Below, in pieces: positions 1 to 6,851 of a stretch of 20,666 bases of DNA. This DNA comes from Anaerolineales bacterium UBA7227 (GTDB lineage: Bacteria > Chloroflexota > Anaerolineae > Anaerolineales > Villigracilaceae): positions 1 through 20,666 of the forward strand of contig DKTP01000024.1 of the NCBI GenBank assembly GCA_002473085.1, given 5' to 3'. The translations under genes were made by a program, and so were the position numbers. Positions within the stretch are counted from its first letter, which is position 1. Each line of letters starts with the position of its first letter. Below the pieces are notes generated by a model. It saw nothing but the letters and a program-made list of their open reading frames with translations. It did no database searches and was not told the origin of the DNA.

Positions 1-20
1 GATTACTGATTACTGATTAC
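1..20. repeat. Short tandem heptamer repeat
   Basis: Two full copies of the heptamer GATTACT and a third lacking only its last base sit at the very edge of the window. They overlap the TAA stop codon (17-19) of the ABC transporter gene. The array may continue outside the window, so its true copy number is unknown. Confidence 0.6.
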
Positions 21-1903
21 CGGCCACCCCCCGCCAACGCGTCCACTTCATCCACGCGCTTCTTGAATTGACTCATATACAGATCGTAGTAGAAGCCCTT
101 CTTCGCGAGCAACTCCTCGTGAGCGCCCTGCTCTACAATATCGCCGTGGTTCATGACGAGGATCAAATCGGCGTTGCGAATCGTGGAGAGACGGTGCGCA
201 ATGATGAACGAGGTGCGTCTACCGGAATTCATCAGGTTGTCCATCGCTTCCTGAATGAGGATCTCGGTGCGCGTGTCCACCGAGCTGGTGGCCTCGTCAA
301 GGATCAGGATCGTCGGGTCGGCCAGAAACGCGCGCGCGATGGTCAGCAGCTGCATCTGTCCCTGCGAAATGTTGGACGTCTCTTCATTGACGACCATCTT
401 GTAGCCGTCGGGCCAGGTGTGGACGAAGTGGTCCACGCGCGCGGCTTTGGCGGCGGCGATCACTTCCTCGTCCGTGGCGCCCGGCCGCCCGTAGCGGATG
501 TTCTCCATGATCGTGCCGTTATAGAGCCAGGTGTCCTGCAACACCATGCCAAACATCTTGCGCAGGTCGTGGCGCTTGAAGTCGCGGATGTCGTGACCGT
601 CCGCGAGGATCGCGCCGCCGTCCACGTCGTAGAAGCGCATCAGCAATTTGACCATCGTCGTCTTGCCCGCGCCGGTCGGGCCGACGATGGCGATCTTCTG
701 GCCGGGCTCCACCTTCGCGGAGAAATCGTGGATGACGGGTTTGTCGGGGGCGTAGCCGAAGCGGACGTTCCTGAATTCGACGCGTCCCTGCGCCGCGTCC
801 AACTTGACGGGGGAGGCGGAATCGGGCGTCTCTTCCTCCTCCTCCAGAAATTCAAAGACGCGCTCCGCGGCCGCGGCCGTCTGCTGGAGGATGTTGGAGA
901 TGTTCGCCAGCTGCATGATCGGCTGGGTGAACGAGCGCACATACTGGATGAAGGCCTGGATATCGCCGACGGTGATGGCCCGTTTGACGGCGAGATACCC
1001 GCCGAGGATGGCGACCGCCACGTAGCCCAGGTTGCCGATGAACGACATGATCGGCATCATCAGGCCAGACAGGAACTGCGACTTCCACGCCGAGTGATAG
1101 AGATTGTCGTTCGAGACGTCGAACTTCTCGATGCTCTTCTGTTCGCCGTTGAAGGCTTTCATCACAATGTGGCCGCCGTACATCTCCTCCACGTGCCCGT
1201 TGACGTGTCCGAGATGGTCCTGCTGCTGCTTGAAATACTTCTGCGATTGGCGGACGATCAGCATCACGACCGTCATCGAAAGCGGGATGATGATCAGCGC
1301 CACCAGCGTCATCCAGAAATTGATGGACAGCATCATGATCAGCACGCCGACCACCGTCACCAGCGAGGTGATGATCTGCGTCAGGCTCTGGCTGAGGGTC
1401 TGGTTGACCGTGTCCACGTCGTTGGTGATGCGGGAAAGGACTTCGCCGTGCGTGACGCCGTCGAAATATTTCAGCGGCATGCGGTTCATCTTCTCGGAGA
1501 TATCGCGGCGGAAACGATAGGCGATATCTGTCGAGACGCCGGCCATGATCCAGCCTTGAAGGTAGGCGAAGAGCGCGGAGACGAGATACAGGCCCAGCGT
1601 CCAGAGAACGACGCGGCCAATGTAGTCGAAGTCAATCCCGCCGGCGCCGTTCAACCGCGCCATCACGCCTTCGAAGAGTTTCGTGGTCGCGTTGCCGAGC
1701 ATTTTCGGTCCCGCGATGTTGGCCGCGGTGGAAGCGACCGCGAAGATAAAGACGACGGCCGTCTGGAGGCGATACGCGTTGAGGTATCCAGCCAGCTTGC
1801 GCATGGTGTCGCGGAAGTTGCGGGCCTTTGCGCCGGGCAGCATCGCCGCCATCGGACCGGCGATGGCGCCGCGCTGCGACTGGGATCTTCCCTGGTGCAT
1901 CAT
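17..1903 (-). CDS. ABC exporter subunit 2 (permease-ATPase half-transporter, canonical ATP site)
   Basis: This is a 628-residue half-transporter with an N-terminal six-helix ABC membrane domain (about residues 35-345) and a C-terminal nucleotide-binding domain. Visible motifs are Walker A GPTGAGKTT (408-416), Q-loop Q456, signature ISQGQ (512-516), Walker B ILILD with catalytic Glu E537, and switch His H570. The signature is non-canonical (SQGQ for SGGQ), while the Walker B Glu and switch His are intact. This is the expected complement of the upstream subunit, which lacks both. In heterodimeric exporters of the BmrCD/LmrCD/TM287-288 type, this subunit supplies the Walker motifs of the only hydrolytic site. 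The ATG at 1903 overlaps the upstream TGA as ATGA and has an AAGGAGG seven bases upstream. A longer reading from a TTG at 1957 lacks such support. It is probably a multidrug or lipid-like exporter; the substrate cannot be read from sequence. Confidence 0.93.
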   Translation of the reverse strand: MMHQGRSQSQRGAIAGPMAAMLPGAKARNFRDTMRKLAGYLNAYRLQTAVVFIFAVASTAANIAGPKMLGNATTKLFEGVMARLNGAGGIDFDYIGRVVLWTLGLYLVSALFAYLQGWIMAGVSTDIAYRFRRDISEKMNRMPLKYFDGVTHGEVLSRITNDVDTVNQTLSQSLTQIITSLVTVVGVLIMMLSINFWMTLVALIIIPLSMTVVMLIVRQSQKYFKQQQDHLGHVNGHVEEMYGGHIVMKAFNGEQKSIEKFDVSNDNLYHSAWKSQFLSGLMMPIMSFIGNLGYVAVAILGGYLAVKRAITVGDIQAFIQYVRSFTQPIMQLANISNILQQTAAAAERVFEFLEEEEETPDSASPVKLDAAQGRVEFRNVRFGYAPDKPVIHDFSAKVEPGQKIAIVGPTGAGKTTMVKLLMRFYDVDGGAILADGHDIRDFKRHDLRKMFGMVLQDTWLYNGTIMENIRYGRPGATDEEVIAAAKAARVDHFVHTWPDGYKMVVNEETSNISQGQMQLLTIARAFLADPTILILDEATSSVDTRTEILIQEAMDNLMNSGRRTSFIIAHRLSTIRNADLILVMNHGDIVEQGAHEELLAKKGFYYDLYMSQFKKRVDEVDALAGGGR

Positions 1904-4143
1904 GCTAATTCCTCCTTGCTGAGCTGCGAGAGCGCGATCTCCTGGTAGGTTTGGCAATTGTCCATCAGTTCGCGGTGCGTGCCTTTGCCGACGATCCGGC
2001 CTTCGTCGAGGACGACGATCTGTTCGGCATCCTTGATGGTGGAGACGCGCTGGCTGACGACCAGCAGGGCGCTGCCGGCAGACTGTTCTTTGAAAGCCTG
2101 GCGCAGCGCCGCGTCGGTTTTGAAATCGAGCGCGGAGAAACTATCGTCGAGGATGTAGATCGGCGGCCGTTTGACGACGGCGCGCGCGATGGAGAGACGC
2201 TGCTTCTGCCCGCCCGAGACGTTCTGCCCGCCCTGGGCGATCTCTGCGGCCAGGCCTTCCGGCCGCGAGGCGACGAACTCCCTGGCCTGCGCGATCTCAA
2301 GGGCAGATTCCAGCCTTTCGGAAGAGACCTCCTCGTCCGCGTAACGCAGGTTGGATTCGATCGTGCCGGAGAACAGCGAACTTTTCTGCGGCACATAACC
2401 GATCTTGTCGCGCAGGTCGCGCTGGGTCACCTCGCGGATGTCCACGCCGTCCACGAGGATCGCGCCCTCCGTCACTTCGTAGAAGCGGGGAATCAGGTTG
2501 ACGATCGTGGATTTGCCCGACCCCGTCGAACCGATGATGGCGGTCGTCTGACCGGGCTGTGCGGTGAAGTTGATCCCCGACAACGCGTCGGCGTCCGCGC
2601 CGGGGTAGCGGAACGACACGTTCCGAAATTCCACCGACCCCTTGAACGGCGCCGGGAACCGCTTCGGCTCCTTCGGGTCGCGGATCTGCGGTTCGGCGGC
2701 GAGCGCCTCGTGGATGCGGTCCGCCGAAACCGAGGCGCGCGGAATGATGATGAACATCATCGAGAGGAACAGGAAGGCCATCACGATCTGCATGGCGTAT
2801 TGGATGAAGGCCATCAGGTCGCCGACCTGCATGTTGGCGTTGGACACTTCGACGGCGCCGAACCAGACGACGCTGAGCATCAACACGTTCATAATGAGCA
2901 TCATCACGGGCAGCATGACCACCATCACGCGGCTGACGAACAGCATGAGAGAGGTCAGGTCCTGGTTGGCCTTGTCGAAACGGTTTTCCTCGAACTTCTG
3001 CATGTTGAAGGCGCGGATGACCATCATGCCCGAAAGATGTTCGCGCGAGACCAGGTTAATGCGGTCCACCAGTTTCTGGATCAATTTAAAACGCGGCAGG
3101 GCAATCGAGAAAACGACAATGACGAGACTGATCAACATCAACACGGCCACGCCGATGAGCCACGAAAGCGGAGAATCTTTGGCGGCCACTTTGAGAATGC
3201 CGCCAATGCCGATGAGCGGCGCGTAAAACATCATGCGCACGGCCATCATCACGACCATCTGGATCTGCGTCACGTCGTTGGTGGTGCGCGTAATGAGCGA
3301 GGCGGTCGAAAATTTATCGAACTCGGCGCTGGAAAAATTCTCGACGCTGCGAAACACGTCGCGGCGGATGTCGCGCGCCATCCCAGCCGCGATCTTCGCG
3401 GACAGGAATCCCACGACGACGGTACACACGCCCGAGGCGAGCGTGAGCAGGAGCATCCAGCCGCCGACGTTCAGCAGGTAACTATTTTGCAGTTGGTTCG
3501 TGTCCAGGCCGAGGGCCTGGTATTCCTCTTTCACCGCGCCGACGGCGGCCTGCGCGACCAGCGCGTCGCCGAGGGACGCGAATTTCTCGTCCATCGAGGC
3601 GGAGATCTGTTCGCGTTGCGAAGCCGGCATTTGCGCCAGCGCGGCAAAGACATCCATGCCCGGCGGGAGTTTCGTCAGGTCAAGACCGCCGAACTGCCCG
3701 GACATTTGGGCCGCGGCGGCCGGGTCCGCGAGCGCCTTCTCAATTCCCGCGACGGCCAGCAGGGCCTTCGCCATGATCGGGTTGAGCCGGTCCAATTCAG
3801 CCCGCTCGACGTTCTTCAAGACATAGACCGGCTCGGCGGCGAGGGGCGGATATTTCTTCAGGTACGTTTCGTACTCTGCGGAATTTTCGTCCACGAGGAC
3901 GTACGCGTCCAGCACGGCCTCCCTGTCCGCGTCGCTCATGAACAGGACGACGCGGCCCATCTCTTTGGCGCGGATTACCTGCGGGAGCGCGTCTTCGATC
4001 CCGCCCTGCTGGATGCCCGTGTTGACGATGCGCGAAAGATAGTCCGGCAGGGCCAGGTCGAAATTCGCCTGCGCGAACAACAGCGCGACGGCAAGCAGGA
4101 GCATAAACAGATACGGTTTGGCGTATTTTCTAAGTTTGAGCAT
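1900..4143 (-). CDS. ABC exporter subunit 1 (degenerate ATP site, large extracytoplasmic insert)
   Basis: This is a 747-residue half-transporter, about 120 residues longer than its partner. After TM1 (about residues 10-30) there is a hydrophilic insert of roughly 170 residues (about 45-220) before TM2. It should form an extracytoplasmic domain, as seen in one subunit of some heterodimeric exporters. The nucleotide-binding domain has Walker A GSTGSGKST (538-546), Q586, a canonical signature VSGGQ (642-646) and Walker B IYILD (662-666). The catalytic Glu is replaced by Asp (D667) and the switch His by Gln (Q698). This is the known pattern of the degenerate-site partner in heterodimeric ABC exporters. 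Its intact signature completes the active site built with the other subunit. AAGGA precedes the ATG. The gene follows marR by 60 bases and overlaps the second subunit by four. Confidence 0.93.
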   Translation of the reverse strand: MLKLRKYAKPYLFMLLLAVALLFAQANFDLALPDYLSRIVNTGIQQGGIEDALPQVIRAKEMGRVVLFMSDADREAVLDAYVLVDENSAEYETYLKKYPPLAAEPVYVLKNVERAELDRLNPIMAKALLAVAGIEKALADPAAAAQMSGQFGGLDLTKLPPGMDVFAALAQMPASQREQISASMDEKFASLGDALVAQAAVGAVKEEYQALGLDTNQLQNSYLLNVGGWMLLLTLASGVCTVVVGFLSAKIAAGMARDIRRDVFRSVENFSSAEFDKFSTASLITRTTNDVTQIQMVVMMAVRMMFYAPLIGIGGILKVAAKDSPLSWLIGVAVLMLISLVIVVFSIALPRFKLIQKLVDRINLVSREHLSGMMVIRAFNMQKFEENRFDKANQDLTSLMLFVSRVMVVMLPVMMLIMNVLMLSVVWFGAVEVSNANMQVGDLMAFIQYAMQIVMAFLFLSMMFIIIPRASVSADRIHEALAAEPQIRDPKEPKRFPAPFKGSVEFRNVSFRYPGADADALSGINFTAQPGQTTAIIGSTGSGKSTIVNLIPRFYEVTEGAILVDGVDIREVTQRDLRDKIGYVPQKSSLFSGTIESNLRYADEEVSSERLESALEIAQAREFVASRPEGLAAEIAQGGQNVSGGQKQRLSIARAVVKRPPIYILDDSFSALDFKTDAALRQAFKEQSAGSALLVVSQRVSTIKDAEQIVVLDEGRIVGKGTHRELMDNCQTYQEIALSQLSKEELA
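1911..1917 (-). promoter_or_regulatory. Strong Shine-Dalgarno fixing the start of ABC subunit 2
   Basis: AAGGAGG lies inside the last codons of the upstream ABC gene, seven bases before the ATG at 1903. Together with the ATGA stop/start overlap it indicates translational coupling, which suits subunits needed in equal amounts. Confidence 0.8.
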
Positions 4144-4203
4144 GGTTTTCCTTAAAGGGAAATGAGGATTGCGGATGAATGCGGAAGCAAATGCGCCGGC
4201 CGG

Positions 4204-4644
4204 CTACTCGTCTATCTCGTCCGCGGCCGCCATCAGGATCGTTAACGATTCGCGGATCTTCGTCTTCTGCTCCGCGGAGAGCGAATTCTCCAATGCGTCC
4301 ACCCAGCGGAAGCGTTCGGCGATGCTCTTTTCGATCAGTTCCCGGCCGCTGGCAGAGAGCGTCACCTGTTTGGCGCGGCGGTCGTTCGGGTCTTCGGCGC
4401 GATCCAACAACCCCAGCTGGACGAGTTTGTCCACAGTCTGGCTGGCCGCGGCGGCGGTGATCTCCATGTGTTCGCTCAAGTCGGAGATGCCGCATTGTTT
4501 TTTATAATAGACCCGCATCAACAGAAAAAACTGGGGCATGGAAAACCCCAGCGATTTGACGTAGCGCGCCTGGTCGCGCATGGTGCGGTGGGAGATCGCT
4601 TCCACCCACTCGCGCAGGGATTGGGAGATTTGAGAACCGGACAT
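4204..4644 (-). CDS. MarR-family transcriptional regulator
   Basis: This 146-residue protein has the usual MarR length and layout: N-terminal dimerisation helix, winged helix-turn-helix (about residues 35-95), and a C-terminal helix pair. The recognition helix lies around residues 63-78 (ITAAAASQTVDKLVQLGLL), followed by the wing DPNDRRAKQV (85-94), whose D-x-R/R-K pattern is typical of the family. It is the first gene of an operon with the two exporter subunits. MarR proteins in this position usually repress their own operon and release DNA on ligand binding, often a substrate of the pump. A palindrome overlapping the promoter -10 box supports autoregulation. GAAGG lies eight bases before the ATG. 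C51 lies near the start of the DNA-binding region; I see no second cysteine to suggest a disulfide switch. Confidence 0.92.
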   Translation of the reverse strand: MSGSQISQSLREWVEAISHRTMRDQARYVKSLGFSMPQFFLLMRVYYKKQCGISDLSEHMEITAAAASQTVDKLVQLGLLDRAEDPNDRRAKQVTLSASGRELIEKSIAERFRWVDALENSLSAEQKTKIRESLTILMAAADEIDE

Positions 4645-4680
4645 AGTTAAGCCTTCTTTTTAGTTAAGCGGGCTAAACTA
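4644..4680. promoter_or_regulatory. Candidate MarR operator (palindrome plus extra half-site)
   Basis: TAGTTAAGC (4661-4669) and GCTAAACTA (4672-4680) form a 20-bp palindrome with two central bases and one mismatch per arm. A further direct copy of TAGTTAAGC at 4644-4652 abuts the marR start codon. The palindrome covers the downstream edge of the predicted -10 box and the likely transcription start, the classical place for a MarR repressor site. Assignment to this regulator is inferred from position. Confidence 0.7.
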
Positions 4681-4705
4681 TATACGCGTGTTAAGTTATC
4701 GTCAA
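4677..4705 (-). promoter_or_regulatory. Promoter of the marR-ABC exporter operon
   Basis: On the minus strand, TTGACG (4705-4700) and TATAGT (4682-4677) are separated by exactly 17 bases, each one or two bases from the sigma-70 consensus. The predicted start near 4670 leaves a leader of about 25 bases before marR. Confidence 0.75.
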
Positions 4706-4730
4706 GTGAATGGGATAAGAAGAGTATTAG

Positions 4731-4766
4731 AAAAACGAACACGCCCGGAGGCTGCTCGGGGCGTGT
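4731..4766 (-). terminator. Rho-independent terminator of the hsp20 gene
   Basis: A 12-bp stem (4739-4750 with 4755-4766, one mismatch) with a four-base loop is followed on the minus strand by a T-rich run (CGTTTTTCT). It begins about 20 bases after the Hsp20 stop codon. The plus-strand side also has a run of eight T, but no plus-strand gene precedes it. Confidence 0.85.
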
Positions 4767-4787
4767 TTTTTTGGACGGGAAGCCGGG

Positions 4788-5228
4788 TCACTTGGCTTTG
4801 ACGGAGATCATCTTCGGTTTGACCTCTTCCGCCTTGGGCAGGCTGACGGTCAGGATGCCGTTCTCGAATTCAGCTTTGGCCTTATCCGCAACCACATCGG
4901 TTGGCAGGGCGAAGGTGCGTTCAAAAGCGCCGTAGCGCTGTTCGCGCAGATGATAAGCCCGCTCTTTCTTCTCTTCTTCCTGCCTGAACTCGCCTTTGAG
5001 CGTCAACATATCGCCGGTGATGGAGATTTGCACATCGTCAGGCTTCAAGCCGGGCAGGGAGGCCTTCACGATCACTTCATCGTCGGTCTGGTACAGGTCC
5101 ACTGCGGGAACCTGCCAGCCTCCCGCCGCGCCGAGGGACGGGGTGAACGCGTCGTTGAAGAGACGGTCCATTGCTTCGCGCAGGGTGATCATCTCGCGCA
5201 TCGGTTCAAAACGGATCAAATTGGACAT
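4788..5228 (-). CDS. Hsp20 / alpha-crystallin family small heat shock protein
   Basis: This 146-residue protein has the size and order of bacterial small heat shock proteins. It has an N-terminal arm beginning MSNLIRFEPM with an amphipathic region around residues 14-28, an alpha-crystallin domain (about 40-133), and a short tail. The family motif appears as NGILTVSLPK (123-132), and the tail holds an I-x-V oligomerisation motif (ISV, 141-143). Such proteins bind unfolding clients in the cytoplasm without ATP and hand them to Hsp70/ClpB. The start was moved from an upstream ATG at 5267 to 5228, because AAAGGAG stands six bases before it and the protein then starts like its relatives. It has its own terminator. 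No CIRCE or HAIR heat-shock operator is visible upstream. Its neighbour operon encodes a J-domain protein, a possible functional link. Confidence 0.95.
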   Translation of the reverse strand: MSNLIRFEPMREMITLREAMDRLFNDAFTPSLGAAGGWQVPAVDLYQTDDEVIVKASLPGLKPDDVQISITGDMLTLKGEFRQEEEKKERAYHLREQRYGAFERTFALPTDVVADKAKAEFENGILTVSLPKAEEVKPKMISVKAK

Positions 5229-5267
5229 AGCAGACTCCTTTCTTTGCCATTGAAGTTTTGTACCCAT

Positions 5268-5302
5268 AATTTAAACGGCCTGCGTTAAAAAAACGCAAGC
5301 CG
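5268..5302 (-). terminator. Terminator-like hairpin after the response regulator operon
   Basis: An 11-bp stem with one G-U wobble (5276-5286 with 5292-5302) and a five-T loop is followed on the minus strand by TTTAAATTAT. It lies 72 bases beyond the response regulator stop and about 50 bases before the Hsp20 start. It could end the six-gene operon. Because the T run is interrupted, readthrough into hsp20 is possible. Confidence 0.6.
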
Positions 5303-5374
5303 CTCGTAAAAACTCCGTTAGAGATTTCGATTCAGCCCCCGGGACGCAGGCCCGTCCGCCGCTTACCTGCGCGC

Positions 5375-6091
5375 CTACTTCCTCCGAAAATCCACAAAAC
5401 GATAGCCGACGCCGCGTTCGGTCAGGATATATTTCGGGTTGGCCGGGTCCTTCTCCAGTTTCTGGCGCAAATAGTTAATGTAGAGACGGACGTAATGCGG
5501 TTCGTCGCGATACTCGTAGCCCCATACCTTCTGCAACAACTGGTCATGCGAGACCACCCACCCGGCATTCTGGACAAGGTGGTAGAGCAGGCGATATTCG
5601 GTGGGACGCAGTTTGACGAGCTTGCCCTCCAGCCAGATCTCGCGGCGGTCGAAGTCAATTTTGAGACGGTCGTCCACCTCGATCAATCCGTGCATGGCGC
5701 CGGTCGCGCCTTCCGTGCGACGCAGGACGGCCCGGATGCGGCTGACGAGTTCGCGCGGGCTGAATGGTTTGGTGACGTAATCGTCCGCTCCCAGTTCGAG
5801 GCCGCGCACGCGGTCGTCCTCCTCGCCTCGGGCGGTCAGCATGATGACCGGCACGTTCGTGAACTCGCGGATGGTCTCCAGCACGTCGAAACCGTCCACG
5901 TCGGGCATCATCACGTCCAGCAGGATGATATCGGGATTGACGTCGCGCATTTTCTGGATGGCCTGCTTGCCGTTGAAGGCGTCGGCGACGATAAAGCCGT
6001 CGTGTTCGAGGTTCATGCGGATGAAGCGCACCATCCGTTCTTCGTCGTCCACGATGAGGATTTTCCTGCGGTCAAAATCTGCGGACATCAT
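5375..6091 (-). CDS. OmpR/PhoB-family two-component response regulator
   Basis: This 238-residue protein has a receiver domain (about residues 9-123) and a C-terminal winged helix DNA-binding domain (about 138-235). The receiver is complete: acidic pair D15/D16, phospho-acceptor D59 in [12 protein letters not shown]86 and K108 (VTKPF). The effector domain shows the OmpR-type LRPTEYRLL helix, the recognition-helix region ending [16 protein letters not shown], and the wing ERGVGYRF. It should bind DNA as a dimer when phosphorylated. No histidine kinase gene accompanies it. It is the last gene of a Ser/Thr phosphosignalling operon and overlaps the preceding gene as ATGA. The two adjacent ATGs at 6091 and 6088 are both possible; 6088 is better spaced from GAGGG. 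The phosphodonor may be a kinase elsewhere, or the operon's Ser/Thr kinase may modulate it (inference). Confidence 0.95.
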   Translation of the reverse strand: MMSADFDRRKILIVDDEERMVRFIRMNLEHDGFIVADAFNGKQAIQKMRDVNPDIILLDVMMPDVDGFDVLETIREFTNVPVIMLTARGEEDDRVRGLELGADDYVTKPFSPRELVSRIRAVLRRTEGATGAMHGLIEVDDRLKIDFDRREIWLEGKLVKLRPTEYRLLYHLVQNAGWVVSHDQLLQKVWGYEYRDEPHYVRLYINYLRQKLEKDPANPKYILTERGVGYRFVDFRRK

Positions 6092-6330
6092 TCCCTCACG
6101 AAGCTGACGATCTGTTCGGCTTCTTCTCCGCCCAGCACTTCGATGAAGCTGACGCGGCTGAGCGGCCAGATCACCTTGACCGCGCGCGCGTCGATATAGT
6201 GGATCTCCTTCCCGTCTCGGCGATGAGGGTTGATCACGGTGATGACGGTATCCTCGGGCTTGGGCAGTTCCTCCACCTCGCCGGCGATGAGTTCTTCGCC
6301 GGCAATATGGAGCAGGATCATGTGCGACAT
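6088..6330 (-). CDS. Conserved-looking small protein of unknown function
   Basis: This 80-residue protein resembles no family I can name with confidence. It is strand-rich: [44 protein letters not shown] and RVSFIEVL look like five or so short beta strands separated by turns. A small barrel of the SH3/Sm-like type is plausible but unproven. There is no signal peptide, membrane helix or cysteine. The ATG at 6330 has AAAGGG five bases upstream; an upstream TTG at 6345 would place the ribosome site inside the gene. It lies 20 bases after the FHA gene and overlaps the response regulator by four bases, so it is almost certainly translated as part of the signalling operon. Its acidic, compact form would suit an adaptor role (speculative). 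Confidence 0.75.
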   Translation of the reverse strand: MSHMILLHIAGEELIAGEVEELPKPEDTVITVINPHRRDGKEIHYIDARAVKVIWPLSRVSFIEVLGGEEAEQIVSFVRE

Positions 6331-6350
6331 GGCGTCCCTTTCCAAACTGA

Positions 6351-6851
6351 CTAACGGATCAATATCTGAAACTTCAATTTTCCAAGCGCCACCACATCGC
6401 CGTGATTCAGCAGGCGTTCCGTCTGCGGAGTCAGGCGTTTGCCGTTCACGTAGGTGCCGTTGGAGGATCCGAGGTCCATGACGATGACGCGGCGGCCTTC
6501 GCGTTTGATGAGCGCGTGCATCCGCGAGACCCCAGCCGCGTAGGCCTGGTAGAGCGAGAGGTCAATATCCGGCACAACCGGCTGTCCTTCGCTGATCCGC
6601 CCGAGGGTGTATTCGTCGCGGTCGTTCAGGGGCAGGATTCTCCCGCTTTCCATCAGGTGCAGCGACCCCCAGGCGTTGTCGGTGATGGGCGGCGGAACGG
6701 CAAGCGGTTTGCTGGTCCCGGAAACGGCGACGACCTTATCGGTGCGGATGGATTGGGTGGCGACGTCCCCCGCGACCAGTTGGGCTCCGCATTCGGCGCA
6801 AAAGATGGAGCCGGGCGGGTTATCGTGCTGACAATTTTTACAAGTGATCAT
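6351..6851 (-). CDS. Zinc-ribbon and FHA domain protein (phosphothreonine reader)
   Basis: This 166-residue protein begins with a zinc ribbon: CKNC and CAEC (C4, C7, C18, C21). A linker rich in Pro/Thr/Ser (about residues 28-60) leads to an FHA domain (about 62-165). The FHA signature residues are present: G84-R85, the S-R-x-H motif (S109, R110, H112), and SSNGTYVNG (129-137). Those residues bind phosphothreonine peptides in the family, so this is the likely reader for the kinase in the same operon. Threonines in the linker (T32, T37) could be kinase targets, as in GarA-like FHA proteins (inference). The ATG overlaps the stop of the preceding J-VWA gene as ATGA. The protein has no membrane segment and should be cytoplasmic. 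Confidence 0.93.
   Translation of the reverse strand: MITCKNCQHDNPPGSIFCAECGAQLVAGDVATQSIRTDKVVAVSGTSKPLAVPPPITDNAWGSLHLMESGRILPLNDRDEYTLGRISEGQPVVPDIDLSLYQAYAAGVSRMHALIKREGRRVIVMDLGSSNGTYVNGKRLTPQTERLLNHGDVVALGKLKFQILIR

Noticed and set aside
68..1948. Long plus-strand reading frame opposite ABC subunit 2
   Set aside because: His/Asp/Arg-rich composition with no domain; it is the antisense shadow of a well-supported gene. The same holds for 1951-4155 and for 12424-14721 opposite gyrA.
1904..1957. Extended TTG start for ABC subunit 2
   Set aside because: The extra 18 residues overlap the upstream gene and lack a ribosome site, while the ATG at 1903 has AAGGAGG and an ATGA overlap.
5229..5267. 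Upstream ATG for Hsp20
   Set aside because: No ribosome site precedes it, and the ribosome site of the internal ATG at 5228 would then be coding. Relatives begin at the MSNLIRF-type start.
5229..5374. CIRCE or HspR/HAIR heat-shock operator before hsp20
   Set aside because: Neither the TTAGCACTC/GAGTGCTAA nor the CTTGAGT/ACTCAAG pattern is present; the only inverted repeat is terminator-like.
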